A DNA stretch of 64,000 nt from Polynucleobacter sp. AM-7D1 (GTDB lineage Bacteria; Pseudomonadota; Gammaproteobacteria; Burkholderiales; Burkholderiaceae). The position numbers were made by a program, and so were the translations under genes. This document shows positions 1 to 8,774 of the stretch, piece by piece. Where the stretch lies: positions 434,001 to 498,000 of the forward strand of contig NZ_CP061319.1 in NCBI RefSeq assembly GCF_018688455.1, read 5' to 3'. The notes under the pieces were generated by a model that had not been told where the DNA came from, did not search any database, and was given only the letters and a program-made list of their open reading frames with translations. Position 1 is the first letter of the stretch; each line of letters opens with the position of its first letter.

Positions 1-338
1 AGATAGGTAACTTCACAGGCTCAGGTGATATTAAGTCTGAAGGCACTGGTGCCAGCGCAGCAAGTAATACATTCGCAGGCACGATTACAGTGACGGTTGT
101 CGAGATTCTCTCCAACGGTAATTTGGTGGTTGCTGGCGAGAAGCAAGTTGCCGTGAGTAACGAAGAAGAGATTATTCGTTTTGGCGGTGTAGTCAACCCA
201 AATACATTGGTCTTTAATCAAGTTTCTTCACAGCAAGTGGCTGATGCACGAATTGAATATCGTGGACGTGGTGCTACGGATGACACTCAAGGTACCGGTT
301 GGTTTACAAGGTTGATGTTAAAGCTCGCACCATTCTGA
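1..338 (+). CDS. flgH: Flagellar L-ring protein FlgH (3' part; gene starts before the window)
   Basis: The open frame runs in from the left edge (first full codon at position 3) and gives about 111 C-terminal residues. The sequence contains the FlgH-type end, a TVTVVEILSNGNLVVAGEKQ strand followed by a GGVVNP turn and an IEYRGRG segment. FlgH is the outer-membrane lipoprotein forming the L ring around the flagellar rod; its signal peptide and lipobox lie outside the window. The TGA stop overlaps the flgI start by one base, so the two genes are probably translationally coupled. Confidence 0.93.
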   Translation, partial: IGNFTGSGDIKSEGTGASAASNTFAGTITVTVVEILSNGNLVVAGEKQVAVSNEEEIIRFGGVVNPNTLVFNQVSSQQVADARIEYRGRGATDDTQGTGWFTRLMLKLAPF

Positions 339-1471
339 TGATGAAGAAAAAAATGTACCTAACCAATCTTAAAAAGCAAGCGCTTGCATTGCTGTGTATT
401 GGTGCAATGTCTACCAACTGCTTTGCGGATCGCATTAAAGATTTTGCCGATATTGCTGGACAACGTTCCAACCAATTGGTGGGTTATGGTTTGGTGGTTG
501 GTCTAGATGGTACCGGTGACCAAACAACACAAACTCCATTTACCTTACAAAGTGTTTTGCAGATGATTGGTGTGTTGGGTGTAACCATCCCTCAGGGCGG
601 TGGTCAAACTCAATTACGTAATACTGCTGCCGTCATGGTCACTGCAGATTTTCCAGCGCTGGCACGTCCAGGTCAGCAAATTGATGTGACAGTGTCATCC
701 CTAGGTAACGCAACCAGTCTTAAGGGCGGTACTTTGGTAATGACCCCGCTAAAAGCTGCAGACGGACAGGTTTACGCTCAAGGCCAGGGAAATATTGTGA
801 TTGGTGGTGCGAGAGCTGCAACCGGCGGAGCCGCAACATCAGTGAATCACTTGAATGCAGGCCGCATCCCATCTGGTGGTTTGATTGAAAAAGCGGTACC
901 TTCGTTACTTGCAGATGAATTTTTACAAATTGACTTACATCGTGCTGATTTTGCTTTGATGCAAAAAACGACAGAGGCAATTGGTAGAAGATTTGGCCTT
1001 GGAACAGCATTACCAGTTGATGCGCGCTCCTTAAATGTTCGCGTTCCTGTGGAGCCATTACGTAGAACTGCATTTATGGCTGCCCTACAAGATTTGGAAG
1101 TGCAGATGGTGAGTGGTCCCGCTAGAGTGATTCTCAATTCACGATCTGGATCAGTTGTGATGAATCAAGCAGTGCAATTGTCACCATCCGCTGTAGCGCA
1201 TGGCAACCTGACTGTAAAAGTGCAACAGAGCCCAACAATTAGTCAGCCGCTACCATTCAGTCGTGGGCAGACGGCAGTAGCCTCACAAGATACTGCAACG
1301 ATTAGCGATAGTGGAAAAGAAAATAGCTTGATTTCTGTGCCACCAGGAGCATCCTTGGATCAGGTTGTAAAAGCACTTAATATGCTTGGGGCAACGCCTC
1401 AGGATCTGATTTCCATATTGCAGTCATTGAAGTCTGCAGGAGCTCTAAGGGCGGAGTTAGAGGTTATTTAA
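338..1471 (+). CDS. flgI: Flagellar P-ring protein FlgI
   Basis: FlgI forms the periplasmic P ring of the flagellar basal body. The product is about 377 residues, the usual family length. A signal peptide covers roughly residues 1-30, with a lysine-rich start, a hydrophobic core and cleavage expected after CFA. The mature start DRIKDFADIAGQRSNQLVGY is the family hallmark, and GLDGTGDQT and SVPPGASLDQVVKALN are also typical. I chose the ATG at 338 because it overlaps the flgH stop (TGATG) and directly precedes the signal peptide; an ATG at 341 is equally possible. An upstream in-frame start at 299 would add residues unlike a signal peptide. The stop overlaps flgJ by one base. Confidence 0.96.
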   Translation: MMKKKMYLTNLKKQALALLCIGAMSTNCFADRIKDFADIAGQRSNQLVGYGLVVGLDGTGDQTTQTPFTLQSVLQMIGVLGVTIPQGGGQTQLRNTAAVMVTADFPALARPGQQIDVTVSSLGNATSLKGGTLVMTPLKAADGQVYAQGQGNIVIGGARAATGGAATSVNHLNAGRIPSGGLIEKAVPSLLADEFLQIDLHRADFALMQKTTEAIGRRFGLGTALPVDARSLNVRVPVEPLRRTAFMAALQDLEVQMVSGPARVILNSRSGSVVMNQAVQLSPSAVAHGNLTVKVQQSPTISQPLPFSRGQTAVASQDTATISDSGKENSLISVPPGASLDQVVKALNMLGATPQDLISILQSLKSAGALRAELEVI

Positions 1472-1914
1472 TGAGTGCTATCAACGCCATTACTCCATCG
1501 ATTGATCAAAGTAGTGCGAGGATTATTGCCAATAGCAATTCCACGCCTGCAATGGCTACCAATGAGGAAAAGCTCAAAAAGGCGGCCCAAGGCTTTGAGC
1601 GTACATTGATACGCCAAATGCTCAGCACTGTCCGTAATACGAATTTGCGTGGCACTGAAGAGCAGAGCAGCGCCTCCAAGTCCTATTTGGAGATCATGGA
1701 TGATCACATGGCTGACATGCTGTCTAAGGGCCAGGGAATGGGTTTTGGTACCAAAATGGCTGAGCAACTCATACAGCAGGCTAATGCTGGAAAGCTAATC
1801 GGAAACGGTGAAATAGCCGTTAAACCATTGAATGCACCAAGAGAAACGCCAGTATCAGCAGAAACTCTCAAGTCACTCCAGAGGCCGGACGGCTTTCTTG
1901 GCGCACCTAAATAA
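1471..1914 (+). CDS. flgJ: Rod-binding protein FlgJ, single-domain form without muramidase
   Basis: FlgJ caps the growing flagellar rod in the periplasm. In many gamma- and betaproteobacteria it also carries a C-terminal glucosaminidase that opens the wall. This product is only 147 residues. Residues about 33-97 match the rod-binding domain (EEKLKKAAQGFERTLIRQML, then a KSYLEIMDDHMADMLS segment and GMGFGTKMAEQL). The rest is a short polar tail with no hydrolase domain. The start overlaps the flgI stop (TAATG). The assignment rests on the domain plus the position between flgI and flgK. Wall opening for the rod must come from another enzyme. Confidence 0.92.
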   Translation: MSAINAITPSIDQSSARIIANSNSTPAMATNEEKLKKAAQGFERTLIRQMLSTVRNTNLRGTEEQSSASKSYLEIMDDHMADMLSKGQGMGFGTKMAEQLIQQANAGKLIGNGEIAVKPLNAPRETPVSAETLKSLQRPDGFLGAPK

Positions 1915-1927
1915 GTAAAGGCTCAAT

Positions 1928-4048
1928 ATGGGAATCTATTCCTTAACCGATTCAGCAATGGCTGGCTTGAATATTGCTCAAGCGGGAATATTGACGACTT
2001 CACAAAACGTAGCGGGTACCAGCGTTGAGGGTTACTCACGCCGCAATGCCAATGCCATCATGGATTCATTGGCGCCAAATTCATTAATGCTCAATGGATC
2101 AAGCTTTGCGGTTGAGGGTTTTACACGTCATTACTCATCCCTCATTGGCTCACAACTCTTAATTCAGCAATCTAAATCAAGCTATTCAGATACATTAGTT
2201 CAGTACACGAATTCAGTCGACAGTTTGGTTGCCGATAAATCAACCGGCTTAAATACTGCTATTAGTAATTTCTTTAATGCGATGGGTGCTTACGCGGCAG
2301 ACCCAACGAATAAAGCGATGGCTGGCGCCATTACAGGTACTGCAAAAGAGGTAGCTCAGCGCATGACTGGCATGAGCACGTTAGTGAACCAGATTCAGAG
2401 CGATGCGCGTACTGCGCTGACTGATACTGTTGCTCAAGTCAATACCATCTTGCCAGCATTGGCAGACATTAATCAAAAAATTGTTGATGGAAATAGTCCT
2501 GGCGTGAGTGCGCCTTCTGCCGACCTATTAGATGAGCGTGATCGCTTGTTAAGTAAGTTGCAGCAATTAGTTGGTGGTCAAAGTCTAATTAATTCTGATG
2601 GCACAGCAACGCAGTTGGTTGCCGGCATGCCGCTAGTTGAAAGATCAATAGCAAACAAGGTCACTATAAACGCCGATCAAGAACATGTTGCCTTAACTTT
2701 CAATTTACAAAATGGACCCACAAAAGGGGTGCTCACTACCGTTCAAACTTTGGATGGTGGTCAAGCTGGTGCCTTGCTCGAGTTAAGTAATAACTTTGTG
2801 CCTACAGTGCAAAAACGCCTCGATACGATTGCAATGGGGTTGGTTAAAGTGGCAAATAGTGCTGCTCAAAGCAGTTCGGGTGTAGCAACTAATTTAGCAA
2901 TCTTTGGATTTAAGGTTGCAGACAAAACCTATTCAAGTTTGGCAACCAATGATTTATCGGGAAATTTGCCAACGATTGAAAATGAAAACGATCTCTTGGA
3001 TTTATACAGCAGCTTGGGCAATGCAATATCTTCCAATAGCGCAGTAAAAGTTGGGAGCCTAGTTGGTACCTATACAAGCATTAGCTCTTTGACTGCAGGA
3101 TCAAATACCTTGGCTGGTGATTACACATTAACCAAGGTAGGCACAAATCAGCTCAATATTTCCGATAGCTCTGGTAAGAATCAAACGGTCTCTTTGATCA
3201 CCAGTGTCTCAGGTGGCCTTCAGACAGTTGACTTTAATCAATTGGGCATCACATTGCAGTTGGAAAATTTCAGTCCAGCATTAAGCGCAGTCAGCTCTAG
3301 CAGTGTCGTTAAAGATGGGGCTACAGTTGGAGCGCAGACAATTTCCAATATGGAAGTGGAAAATAATGTTCAGTCTGGAACTTACACATTTAGCTACAGT
3401 GGTAGTCAAGTTACGTTGACCAGTAGCAATGGCGGTAGTCAAACACTGACGCTGGTCGATGGTACTTCTGCTGGTCAAACTTTAAACTTCACTCAAATGG
3501 GAATCTCATTTTCCATGGCAGATACAGGTAGTCCTGTTGAAACAGCGGCAACTATTGCGGCAACACTGAATGCCAAAACAATTACTTTGGTAAATGCTGA
3601 GGACTCACAGGCAACCATTGCTACAGCTTTAGATGGCCTCAAAGTGAAGGTCAGCGGCATGGGAAATCCTTTGGTGAATTATGGTTTCAGTGCTGCCAAC
3701 TTTATCTCACTAGCACCGACTAATTTTGCTAGTTACTACAATGGAAATACACCACTCATTAGTTCTGAGAAGGCGAATGCCACTCAGCAGATGAGCGCTG
3801 TTTTTGGCAGCTCGATCTCCAATCTGGTAAATGAAGTGGGCGTTCAAGTTGCAACCTGGAAGAACGGTCAAAAAGCCGATTCAGTTGTCCTTGCCAATCT
3901 AAAGGCTCAAAGAGATTCCGTATCGGGAGTGAACTTGGATGAAGAGGCTGCCAATTTATTGAAATACCAGCAGCTTTACACCGCCTCAACAAAAGTGCTG
4001 CAGGCAGGCAATCAAATGTTCTCAACCCTTTTATCCATCATGAACTAA
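1928..4048 (+). CDS. flgK: Flagellar hook-associated protein 1, FlgK
   Basis: FlgK (HAP1) is the first junction protein between hook and filament. At 706 residues it is longer than the roughly 550-residue enterobacterial protein. The N-terminus (GIYSLTDSAMAGLNIAQAGI, then TTSQNVAGTSVEGYSRR) and the C-terminus (SGVNLDEEAANLLKYQQLYT, then ASTKVLQAGNQMFSTLLSIM) are the conserved coiled-coil ends of axial proteins. The extra length lies in the middle, where two related beta-rich segments occur at about residues 392-451 and 478-538, each with a GxYT...QT...F.Q.GI pattern. The gene sits 13 bases after flgJ and 11 before flgL. Confidence 0.95.
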   Translation: MGIYSLTDSAMAGLNIAQAGILTTSQNVAGTSVEGYSRRNANAIMDSLAPNSLMLNGSSFAVEGFTRHYSSLIGSQLLIQQSKSSYSDTLVQYTNSVDSLVADKSTGLNTAISNFFNAMGAYAADPTNKAMAGAITGTAKEVAQRMTGMSTLVNQIQSDARTALTDTVAQVNTILPALADINQKIVDGNSPGVSAPSADLLDERDRLLSKLQQLVGGQSLINSDGTATQLVAGMPLVERSIANKVTINADQEHVALTFNLQNGPTKGVLTTVQTLDGGQAGALLELSNNFVPTVQKRLDTIAMGLVKVANSAAQSSSGVATNLAIFGFKVADKTYSSLATNDLSGNLPTIENENDLLDLYSSLGNAISSNSAVKVGSLVGTYTSISSLTAGSNTLAGDYTLTKVGTNQLNISDSSGKNQTVSLITSVSGGLQTVDFNQLGITLQLENFSPALSAVSSSSVVKDGATVGAQTISNMEVENNVQSGTYTFSYSGSQVTLTSSNGGSQTLTLVDGTSAGQTLNFTQMGISFSMADTGSPVETAATIAATLNAKTITLVNAEDSQATIATALDGLKVKVSGMGNPLVNYGFSAANFISLAPTNFASYYNGNTPLISSEKANATQQMSAVFGSSISNLVNEVGVQVATWKNGQKADSVVLANLKAQRDSVSGVNLDEEAANLLKYQQLYTASTKVLQAGNQMFSTLLSIMN

Positions 4049-4059
4049 GGAGATAAGTC

Positions 4060-4929
4060 ATGACAGTCCGATTTAGTTCAAATCAAGTTTTAGATTCTGG
4101 TGTTCAGGGAATGGACAATGCTTTAGCTGATGCTATGACCTGGAATAGGAAGGTAACAACTGGCAAGCAGTATGCTCAGGCATCAGACAATGCTTATGCG
4201 GTATCTAGAGGTGTGCGCTTAGATTTTGATATTTCACGCCTAGATATGTTCAAGGCTAATCAAAACTTTGTAGCTAGCTCTCATGCCAATGCTCAAACGC
4301 AAATGGATAGCTTGGTGAATGAAATGAATAGCCTAAAGCAGCTATTTGTCCAGTCACAGAGCGGCGCTTTAAATCCAACTAATTACAAGGCCATAAAAGT
4401 CCAGGCTGAGCAGATTTTGATTGCTATGAAACAGCAAATGACAGCCAAAGACGGTACTGGCAACCCGATTTTTGGGAATACCGTGAATCAAGTCCAGATT
4501 GAGCCTAATGTCATGGTTGAGTCTGGGGTCAAATTTACAGATGCATTTGGATCTGGCGGGGATTTGACCTACCCAGAAAATAGTGAGATGTATCTCAATA
4601 TTCAGAAATTTGTCACTTATTTGGACGAAAAAGGCCAAAATACGGGCTTAACGACCCAAACAGCAGATCAGGTATCCGCGGGTCTAAATACCTCTTTTGA
4701 TCAGTTAACAATGGCCGAGCAGCGTAGCGGTGGGATAGCTGCCCAGGTCGATAATGCCAAATCAGCCATGTCGGCATTTGGGGTTCAAATGGCGGCCGCT
4801 CAGTCCGCACTTTTAGATACTGACATGGCGGCAGCCACAGCGTCTTATACTAGAGCCCAAACCTTGTTAAACGCTGCTCAGGCAATGTTTGCTAGACTGC
4901 AACAAAGTAACTTATTTTCAAAACTATAA
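4060..4929 (+). CDS. flgL: Flagellar hook-associated protein 3, FlgL
   Basis: FlgL (HAP3) is the second hook-filament junction protein. The 289-residue product has the flagellin-like conserved ends: an N-terminal VQGMDNALADAMTWNRKVTT helix followed by SDNAYAVSRGVRLDFDI, and a C-terminal AQSALLDTDMAAATASYTRA helix. A strong ribosome-binding site, AAGGAGA at 4047-4053, sets the ATG at 4060. It follows flgK by 11 bases and precedes motA by 18, so all three are probably cotranscribed. A flagellin (FliC) is unlikely because the protein is short and directly follows flgK. Confidence 0.93.
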   Translation: MTVRFSSNQVLDSGVQGMDNALADAMTWNRKVTTGKQYAQASDNAYAVSRGVRLDFDISRLDMFKANQNFVASSHANAQTQMDSLVNEMNSLKQLFVQSQSGALNPTNYKAIKVQAEQILIAMKQQMTAKDGTGNPIFGNTVNQVQIEPNVMVESGVKFTDAFGSGGDLTYPENSEMYLNIQKFVTYLDEKGQNTGLTTQTADQVSAGLNTSFDQLTMAEQRSGGIAAQVDNAKSAMSAFGVQMAAAQSALLDTDMAAATASYTRAQTLLNAAQAMFARLQQSNLFSKL

Positions 4930-4947
4930 AACTGAGTAAATAGAAGT

Positions 4948-5808
4948 ATGAATATCCCAATTGGGTGGATTATTGCGATGGCTTGTGCCTTGGGGGGATA
5001 TGCCCTCCATGGCGGTCATATTATGGTTCTGTGGCAACCAACAGAGGTTCTGACTATTGTTGGTGCAGCTGTAGGTACGATGATTGCTGCTAATACCCCA
5101 ACCAATCTGAAGAAAATGTTTTCAGCTTTGGGCGGCGCTTTTAAGAATGCAAAGAATGTTAAGCAAAAGTCTTTAGATCTCTTGTGCTTAATGTTTGAGA
5201 TTTTGCAAAAAATCAAACGTGATGGATTGATGTCGCTCGAGGGCGATATCGAGGAGCCAGAATCAAGCCCACTCTTTGAGAAATATCCTGAGATATTGAA
5301 GGATCATCATCTAGTTGATTTTATTACTGACTACTTACGTATGATGCTGGGCGGATCATTAGATGTGATCCAGATCGAAAGCTTGATGGAGCAAGAGCTT
5401 GAAGTGCATCATCATGAAGCTCACATACCAGTTAATGCAGTGACTAACGTAGGCGATGGCTTACCAGCGTTCGGTATTGTGGCGGCGGTTATGGGTGTTG
5501 TGCACACCATGGGCTCCATTGGTTTGCCTCCTGCTGAATTAGGAAAGCTGATTGGTGCAGCTCTTGTGGGAACCTTCCTAGGTATTTTGTTGGCATATGC
5601 CTTCGTTTCGCCTGTAGCAAAGGTCCTAGAGCAAAAAGCAGAAGCCGACGGCCGTGCCTATATGGCCATTAAGGCAATTCTGATTGCAAGTTTGAATAAT
5701 TTCCCTCCTGCAGCAGCTGTGGAGTTTGGCCGTAAAGTACTCTTTAGCTACCAGCGTCCTTCGTTTGCTGAGCTTGATGAGGGTACCAAAGCAGTTAAAG
5801 GAAAATAA
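4948..5808 (+). CDS. motA: Flagellar motor stator protein MotA
   Basis: MotA is the inner-membrane stator subunit that, with MotB, couples ion flow to flagellar rotation. The product is 286 residues, the usual length. It has four likely membrane segments (about residues 5-22, 28-48, 170-192 and 200-222) and a cytoplasmic loop between the second and third. The AAVMGVVHTMGSIG and LIGAALVGTFLGILLAYAFV segments match the conserved third and fourth helices. The gene lies five bases upstream of motB. Placement directly after flgL, rather than in a chemotaxis operon, links stator genes to the rod/HAP transcript. Confidence 0.95.
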   Translation: MNIPIGWIIAMACALGGYALHGGHIMVLWQPTEVLTIVGAAVGTMIAANTPTNLKKMFSALGGAFKNAKNVKQKSLDLLCLMFEILQKIKRDGLMSLEGDIEEPESSPLFEKYPEILKDHHLVDFITDYLRMMLGGSLDVIQIESLMEQELEVHHHEAHIPVNAVTNVGDGLPAFGIVAAVMGVVHTMGSIGLPPAELGKLIGAALVGTFLGILLAYAFVSPVAKVLEQKAEADGRAYMAIKAILIASLNNFPPAAAVEFGRKVLFSYQRPSFAELDEGTKAVKGK

Positions 5809-5813
5809 GCGGT

Positions 5814-6845
5814 ATGGCTAAGAACGACGCGCCGATTATTGTCATCAAGCGCGTTAAGAAGGGTGGTCACGGACATCACGGTGGCGCTTGGAAAATTGCT
5901 TACGCTGACTTCGTAACGGCCATGATGGCCTTCTTCCTGTTGATGTGGGTCTTGGGTTCCACAACAGCAGGAGACCTCGCTGGTATTTCCTCTTATTTCC
6001 AAAATCCAATGAGGGTATCGCTATCCGGCGGCCAAGGCTCTGGTGATGCTACGCGGATCATCAAGGGTGGTGGTGACAATATTACGAAAACCGTCGGTGA
6101 AGAGTCACGTGCAGATGCTGATACTGAGCAGCGTCGTATTAGTGATTCCTCTGTTACAGATGTTGAAAATGCCCGTAAAGACAAGACTAAGAATGAGCTT
6201 GTCAAAGAAGATATCCAGAAGAAAATTGACGCTGATCCAGAGTTAAAGAACTCCAAAGGTCAGGTATTTATGGATATCAATGCCGAAGGCTTGCGTATCC
6301 AGGTGGTGGATGAAAAAGGTAAGCCCTTATTTAGCAGTGGCGGATCTGTTCCTAGCGTATCTGCAAGAAGGTTATTGCGCATTATTGGAAAATCCTTAAA
6401 AGAAACCCCTAATCCAATCCGTATTGAAGGCCATACTGACGCAGTTAAATACGGTAACGGTGAAACGGGTTACACAAACTGGGAGCTTTCTACAGAGCGT
6501 GCCAACGTTGCTCGTCGAGAGTTGATAGCTGGTGGTTTAGATTCAAATCAGGTTGTTCAAGTGATTGGCTTTGCCAATACGGTGCCACTGAATCCCGAAG
6601 ATCTGACCGACCCATTGAATCGTCGTATTTCAATCACGGTTTTGAATAAGAAACCTAAGCAGGAAGACAAGCCAGTTGTAAGGCCGGTTGAAAAATTGCC
6701 TGAGAGCTTGCCAAAGGGAGCTCAAGAGATTCCGCCAAATCTGCGTGCACCTGCCCAATTCCTGTCGAAAGACAATGCTCCAAAATCGCCTCCAATGGAG
6801 ATACCTCCTAAGGTAACCCCGTCTTCGGATAAGACAGCGAGGTAA
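5814..6845 (+). CDS. motB: Flagellar motor stator protein MotB
   Basis: MotB is the wall-anchored stator subunit. The 343-residue product has one N-terminal membrane segment containing AYADFVTAMMAFFLLMW, in which Asp32 is the expected proton-binding residue. Its C-terminal OmpA-like peptidoglycan-binding domain covers about residues 150-280 (RIEGHTDAV, NWELSTERANVARREL, NRRISITVLNKK). A proline- and lysine-rich tail follows. A histidine/glycine-rich patch (KKGGHGHHGGAWK) precedes the membrane helix. The aspartate and the pairing with MotA support a proton-driven motor, although the coupling ion cannot be proved from sequence. Confidence 0.95.
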   Translation: MAKNDAPIIVIKRVKKGGHGHHGGAWKIAYADFVTAMMAFFLLMWVLGSTTAGDLAGISSYFQNPMRVSLSGGQGSGDATRIIKGGGDNITKTVGEESRADADTEQRRISDSSVTDVENARKDKTKNELVKEDIQKKIDADPELKNSKGQVFMDINAEGLRIQVVDEKGKPLFSSGGSVPSVSARRLLRIIGKSLKETPNPIRIEGHTDAVKYGNGETGYTNWELSTERANVARRELIAGGLDSNQVVQVIGFANTVPLNPEDLTDPLNRRISITVLNKKPKQEDKPVVRPVEKLPESLPKGAQEIPPNLRAPAQFLSKDNAPKSPPMEIPPKVTPSSDKTAR

Positions 6846-6849
6846 GGCC

Positions 6850-7653
6850 TTGTTTAGAGCCCTCGGTCTAGCCTTTCTCCTTGTGGCCTTGATAGGCAAT
6901 GATGTACACGCATCAGATGCCAAGGCACCTGTTGTTGATGCACCCTCTAAACCTCAAAAGTCAGCACAAGCAAATGCAGGTTCTGAGCCTTTTGTGGGCC
7001 CTGCAAGTGAGGCTAGAAAGTTATACAGACGTTATAAACGCGCTCATGACAAAACGGTAGTCGCAATCGCTTGTGTCCGTGATCCAAAGTGCATTGAGCC
7101 CGAAGATGAAGTCCTTCGTCATAGCAAAGAGGCTTTAAATATTCTCAATAGGTTGGATGCTCTGGCTGCAGAGGGTGATGTACAGGCAAATTACTACCGA
7201 GGTTTAATTGCTTATGAACGCGGAAAATATTACGATGCCCAGGCAGAAATCATTACCCATCCAGACTTTATTTTGACGGCAACCGTATATCGCCGTTATT
7301 CCAGGGAACAGTTTCTGATTGCGGAAAAATACTTGAGTGTTCCAGCCAAGGCAATGAATCCTTTTGCCTGTCGCCTTATGGGGGATATTTATAGCTCCAA
7401 TATTTTGGGATCGCCACGTAAAGATAAGGCAACCAACTACTATTACACTGCAGCAATCGGATTTTTGGATCAAGGCAATAAGGTAGAAGGTGCAAAAATG
7501 TATACCGCCATGAAAGAAAATGCAAACCCTGCAGACTCTCGTATTGTTCAAGTCTATGCCAAGTTGCATAATGAAGAGCCTGTAGCGAGTTGGAGAAAAT
7601 TGCCCAATGACGTACTGCAAAAGCAGCCACTTAAAAAATCACAAGAACATTAA
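6850..7653 (+). CDS. Secreted protein of unknown function in the flagellar operon
   Basis: I do not recognise this 267-residue product. It begins with a TTG codon five bases after motB; a GAGG at 6839-6842 is a plausible ribosome-binding site. A hydrophobic signal peptide (about residues 1-22, ending near VHASDA) suggests export. The mature part is alpha-helical and resembles TPR/Sel1 solenoids in places (GDVQANYYRGLIAYERGKYY), but no full repeat is clear. The same strand and close spacing make it part of the motAB transcript. A periplasmic accessory role for the stator or basal body is possible but unproved. Confidence 0.8.
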   Translation: MFRALGLAFLLVALIGNDVHASDAKAPVVDAPSKPQKSAQANAGSEPFVGPASEARKLYRRYKRAHDKTVVAIACVRDPKCIEPEDEVLRHSKEALNILNRLDALAAEGDVQANYYRGLIAYERGKYYDAQAEIITHPDFILTATVYRRYSREQFLIAEKYLSVPAKAMNPFACRLMGDIYSSNILGSPRKDKATNYYYTAAIGFLDQGNKVEGAKMYTAMKENANPADSRIVQVYAKLHNEEPVASWRKLPNDVLQKQPLKKSQEH

Positions 7654-7680
7654 ATTGGTATTTAACGGAGACCAACGGTC

Positions 7681-8088
7681 ATGAAAGAAAAAATTGAGCT
7701 ACTAGCGAGATTGCTTAAAAAAATGCTCTTATTGTTTATTTTTCCATTGGTTCTGCTGATCTTTTTCTTTGTCCTTGGAGAGCAGTTTGAGGTTGGTAGA
7801 CTCTCAGCCGTTGCAAGTTGTGAGGGCAGCATCAACAATGCCGCATGTATTCGTAGCAAGGGATACTTAGCTACTTCGCCTTACTATCCAGATTTGACAC
7901 GTCGTTACTTTGGTTCGTACGCTCGCATGATTGGTGGGGATTTGGGCGCAAGCTATCGAGTAGAACCTCAGTTACCTGCTTTAAATCTAAATAAGACTAC
8001 CGATGGTAATCCTGATGAGGATCCAGAGGATGCTGAGGAGCCAAAAGCGGCTCCAACCAAAGATAAGCTCCCGCCTGCTAAAAAGTAG
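7681..8088 (+). CDS. Small membrane protein of unknown function in the flagellar operon
   Basis: The product is 135 residues and is not a family I recognise. One strong membrane helix (about residues 15-36, LLLFIFPLVLLIFFFVLGEQ) is followed by a domain with two cysteines (VASCEGSINNAACIRSKGY) that probably faces the periplasm and could form a disulfide. The tail is acidic and then lysine/proline-rich. A GGAG lies about ten bases before the ATG. It sits between two other unassigned envelope genes in the flagellar row, so a link with flagellar assembly or the motor is inferred from position only. Confidence 0.78.
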   Translation: MKEKIELLARLLKKMLLLFIFPLVLLIFFFVLGEQFEVGRLSAVASCEGSINNAACIRSKGYLATSPYYPDLTRRYFGSYARMIGGDLGASYRVEPQLPALNLNKTTDGNPDEDPEDAEEPKAAPTKDKLPPAKK

Positions 8089-8114
8089 TTGACAGAGGAA
8101 TTTAGGGCTTCAAG

Positions 8115-8708
8115 ATGATTAATATTCAATGGCATTCGATCACTCGTTTGCCATTGTTGTTATTGGTCAGCGCTTTTCTGTTGGCTTGCTCCGATTACCA
8201 GCGGGCCCGTTCTGCTTATGAGGCTGGTGAATACACCAAAGCATTTCAGATTTTTGAGCGTTTATCGCAAGCAGGCGATAACCAAGCGCAATATGATTTA
8301 TCTCAGATGTATCTGCAGGGTATTGGAACTCCTAAAAATATAGAGCAGGGCTGGGTCTGGCTCAACCGCGCTGCAGAACAAGGCAATATCCAAGCGATGC
8401 TGGAATTAGGGGTTCGTTATCAGGCTAGCGCCAGCCTGGAAAATGGTCAGGAAATGGCCTTTCTTTGGTTTCAAAAGGCGGCGATGGCAGGAAGCCCTGT
8501 GGGGCAGTACAACCTAGCTCATTTCTATGAATCTGGGAAGCAGGCCCCAGTGGATTTGGTGAAAGCCTATGTCTGGATGACGATCTCCAATAAAAGTGGA
8601 AACCCTGCTGCAGCCTCTGAAATGAAGGCTATCAAGGCCAGACTATCCCCGGATGAGCTAGCTAGCGCTGATCGAATGATTCAGGAAATCAAAAAGACCT
8701 TGCCATAA
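8115..8708 (+). CDS. Sel1-repeat lipoprotein in the flagellar operon
   Basis: The 197-residue product starts with a lipoprotein signal ending in LLACSDY, so the mature protein is probably lipid-anchored. From about residue 35 on it is built of Sel1-like repeats (QAQYDLSQMYLQGIGTPKN, WVWLNRAAEQGNIQAMLELG, WFQKAAMAGSPVGQYNLAHF), a helical solenoid used for protein-protein contacts. It lies between the unknown small membrane protein and flhB on the same strand. A scaffolding role near the flagellar base is possible from context. Sel1 proteins are functionally diverse, so no specific function is assigned. Confidence 0.85.
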   Translation: MINIQWHSITRLPLLLLVSAFLLACSDYQRARSAYEAGEYTKAFQIFERLSQAGDNQAQYDLSQMYLQGIGTPKNIEQGWVWLNRAAEQGNIQAMLELGVRYQASASLENGQEMAFLWFQKAAMAGSPVGQYNLAHFYESGKQAPVDLVKAYVWMTISNKSGNPAAASEMKAIKARLSPDELASADRMIQEIKKTLP

Positions 8709-8774
8709 GCTTTCTAGACCCAGATCTAAATCGTTTATCCTCAAACTTCATTGAGTGCCTAGACGGAGTGTGTG

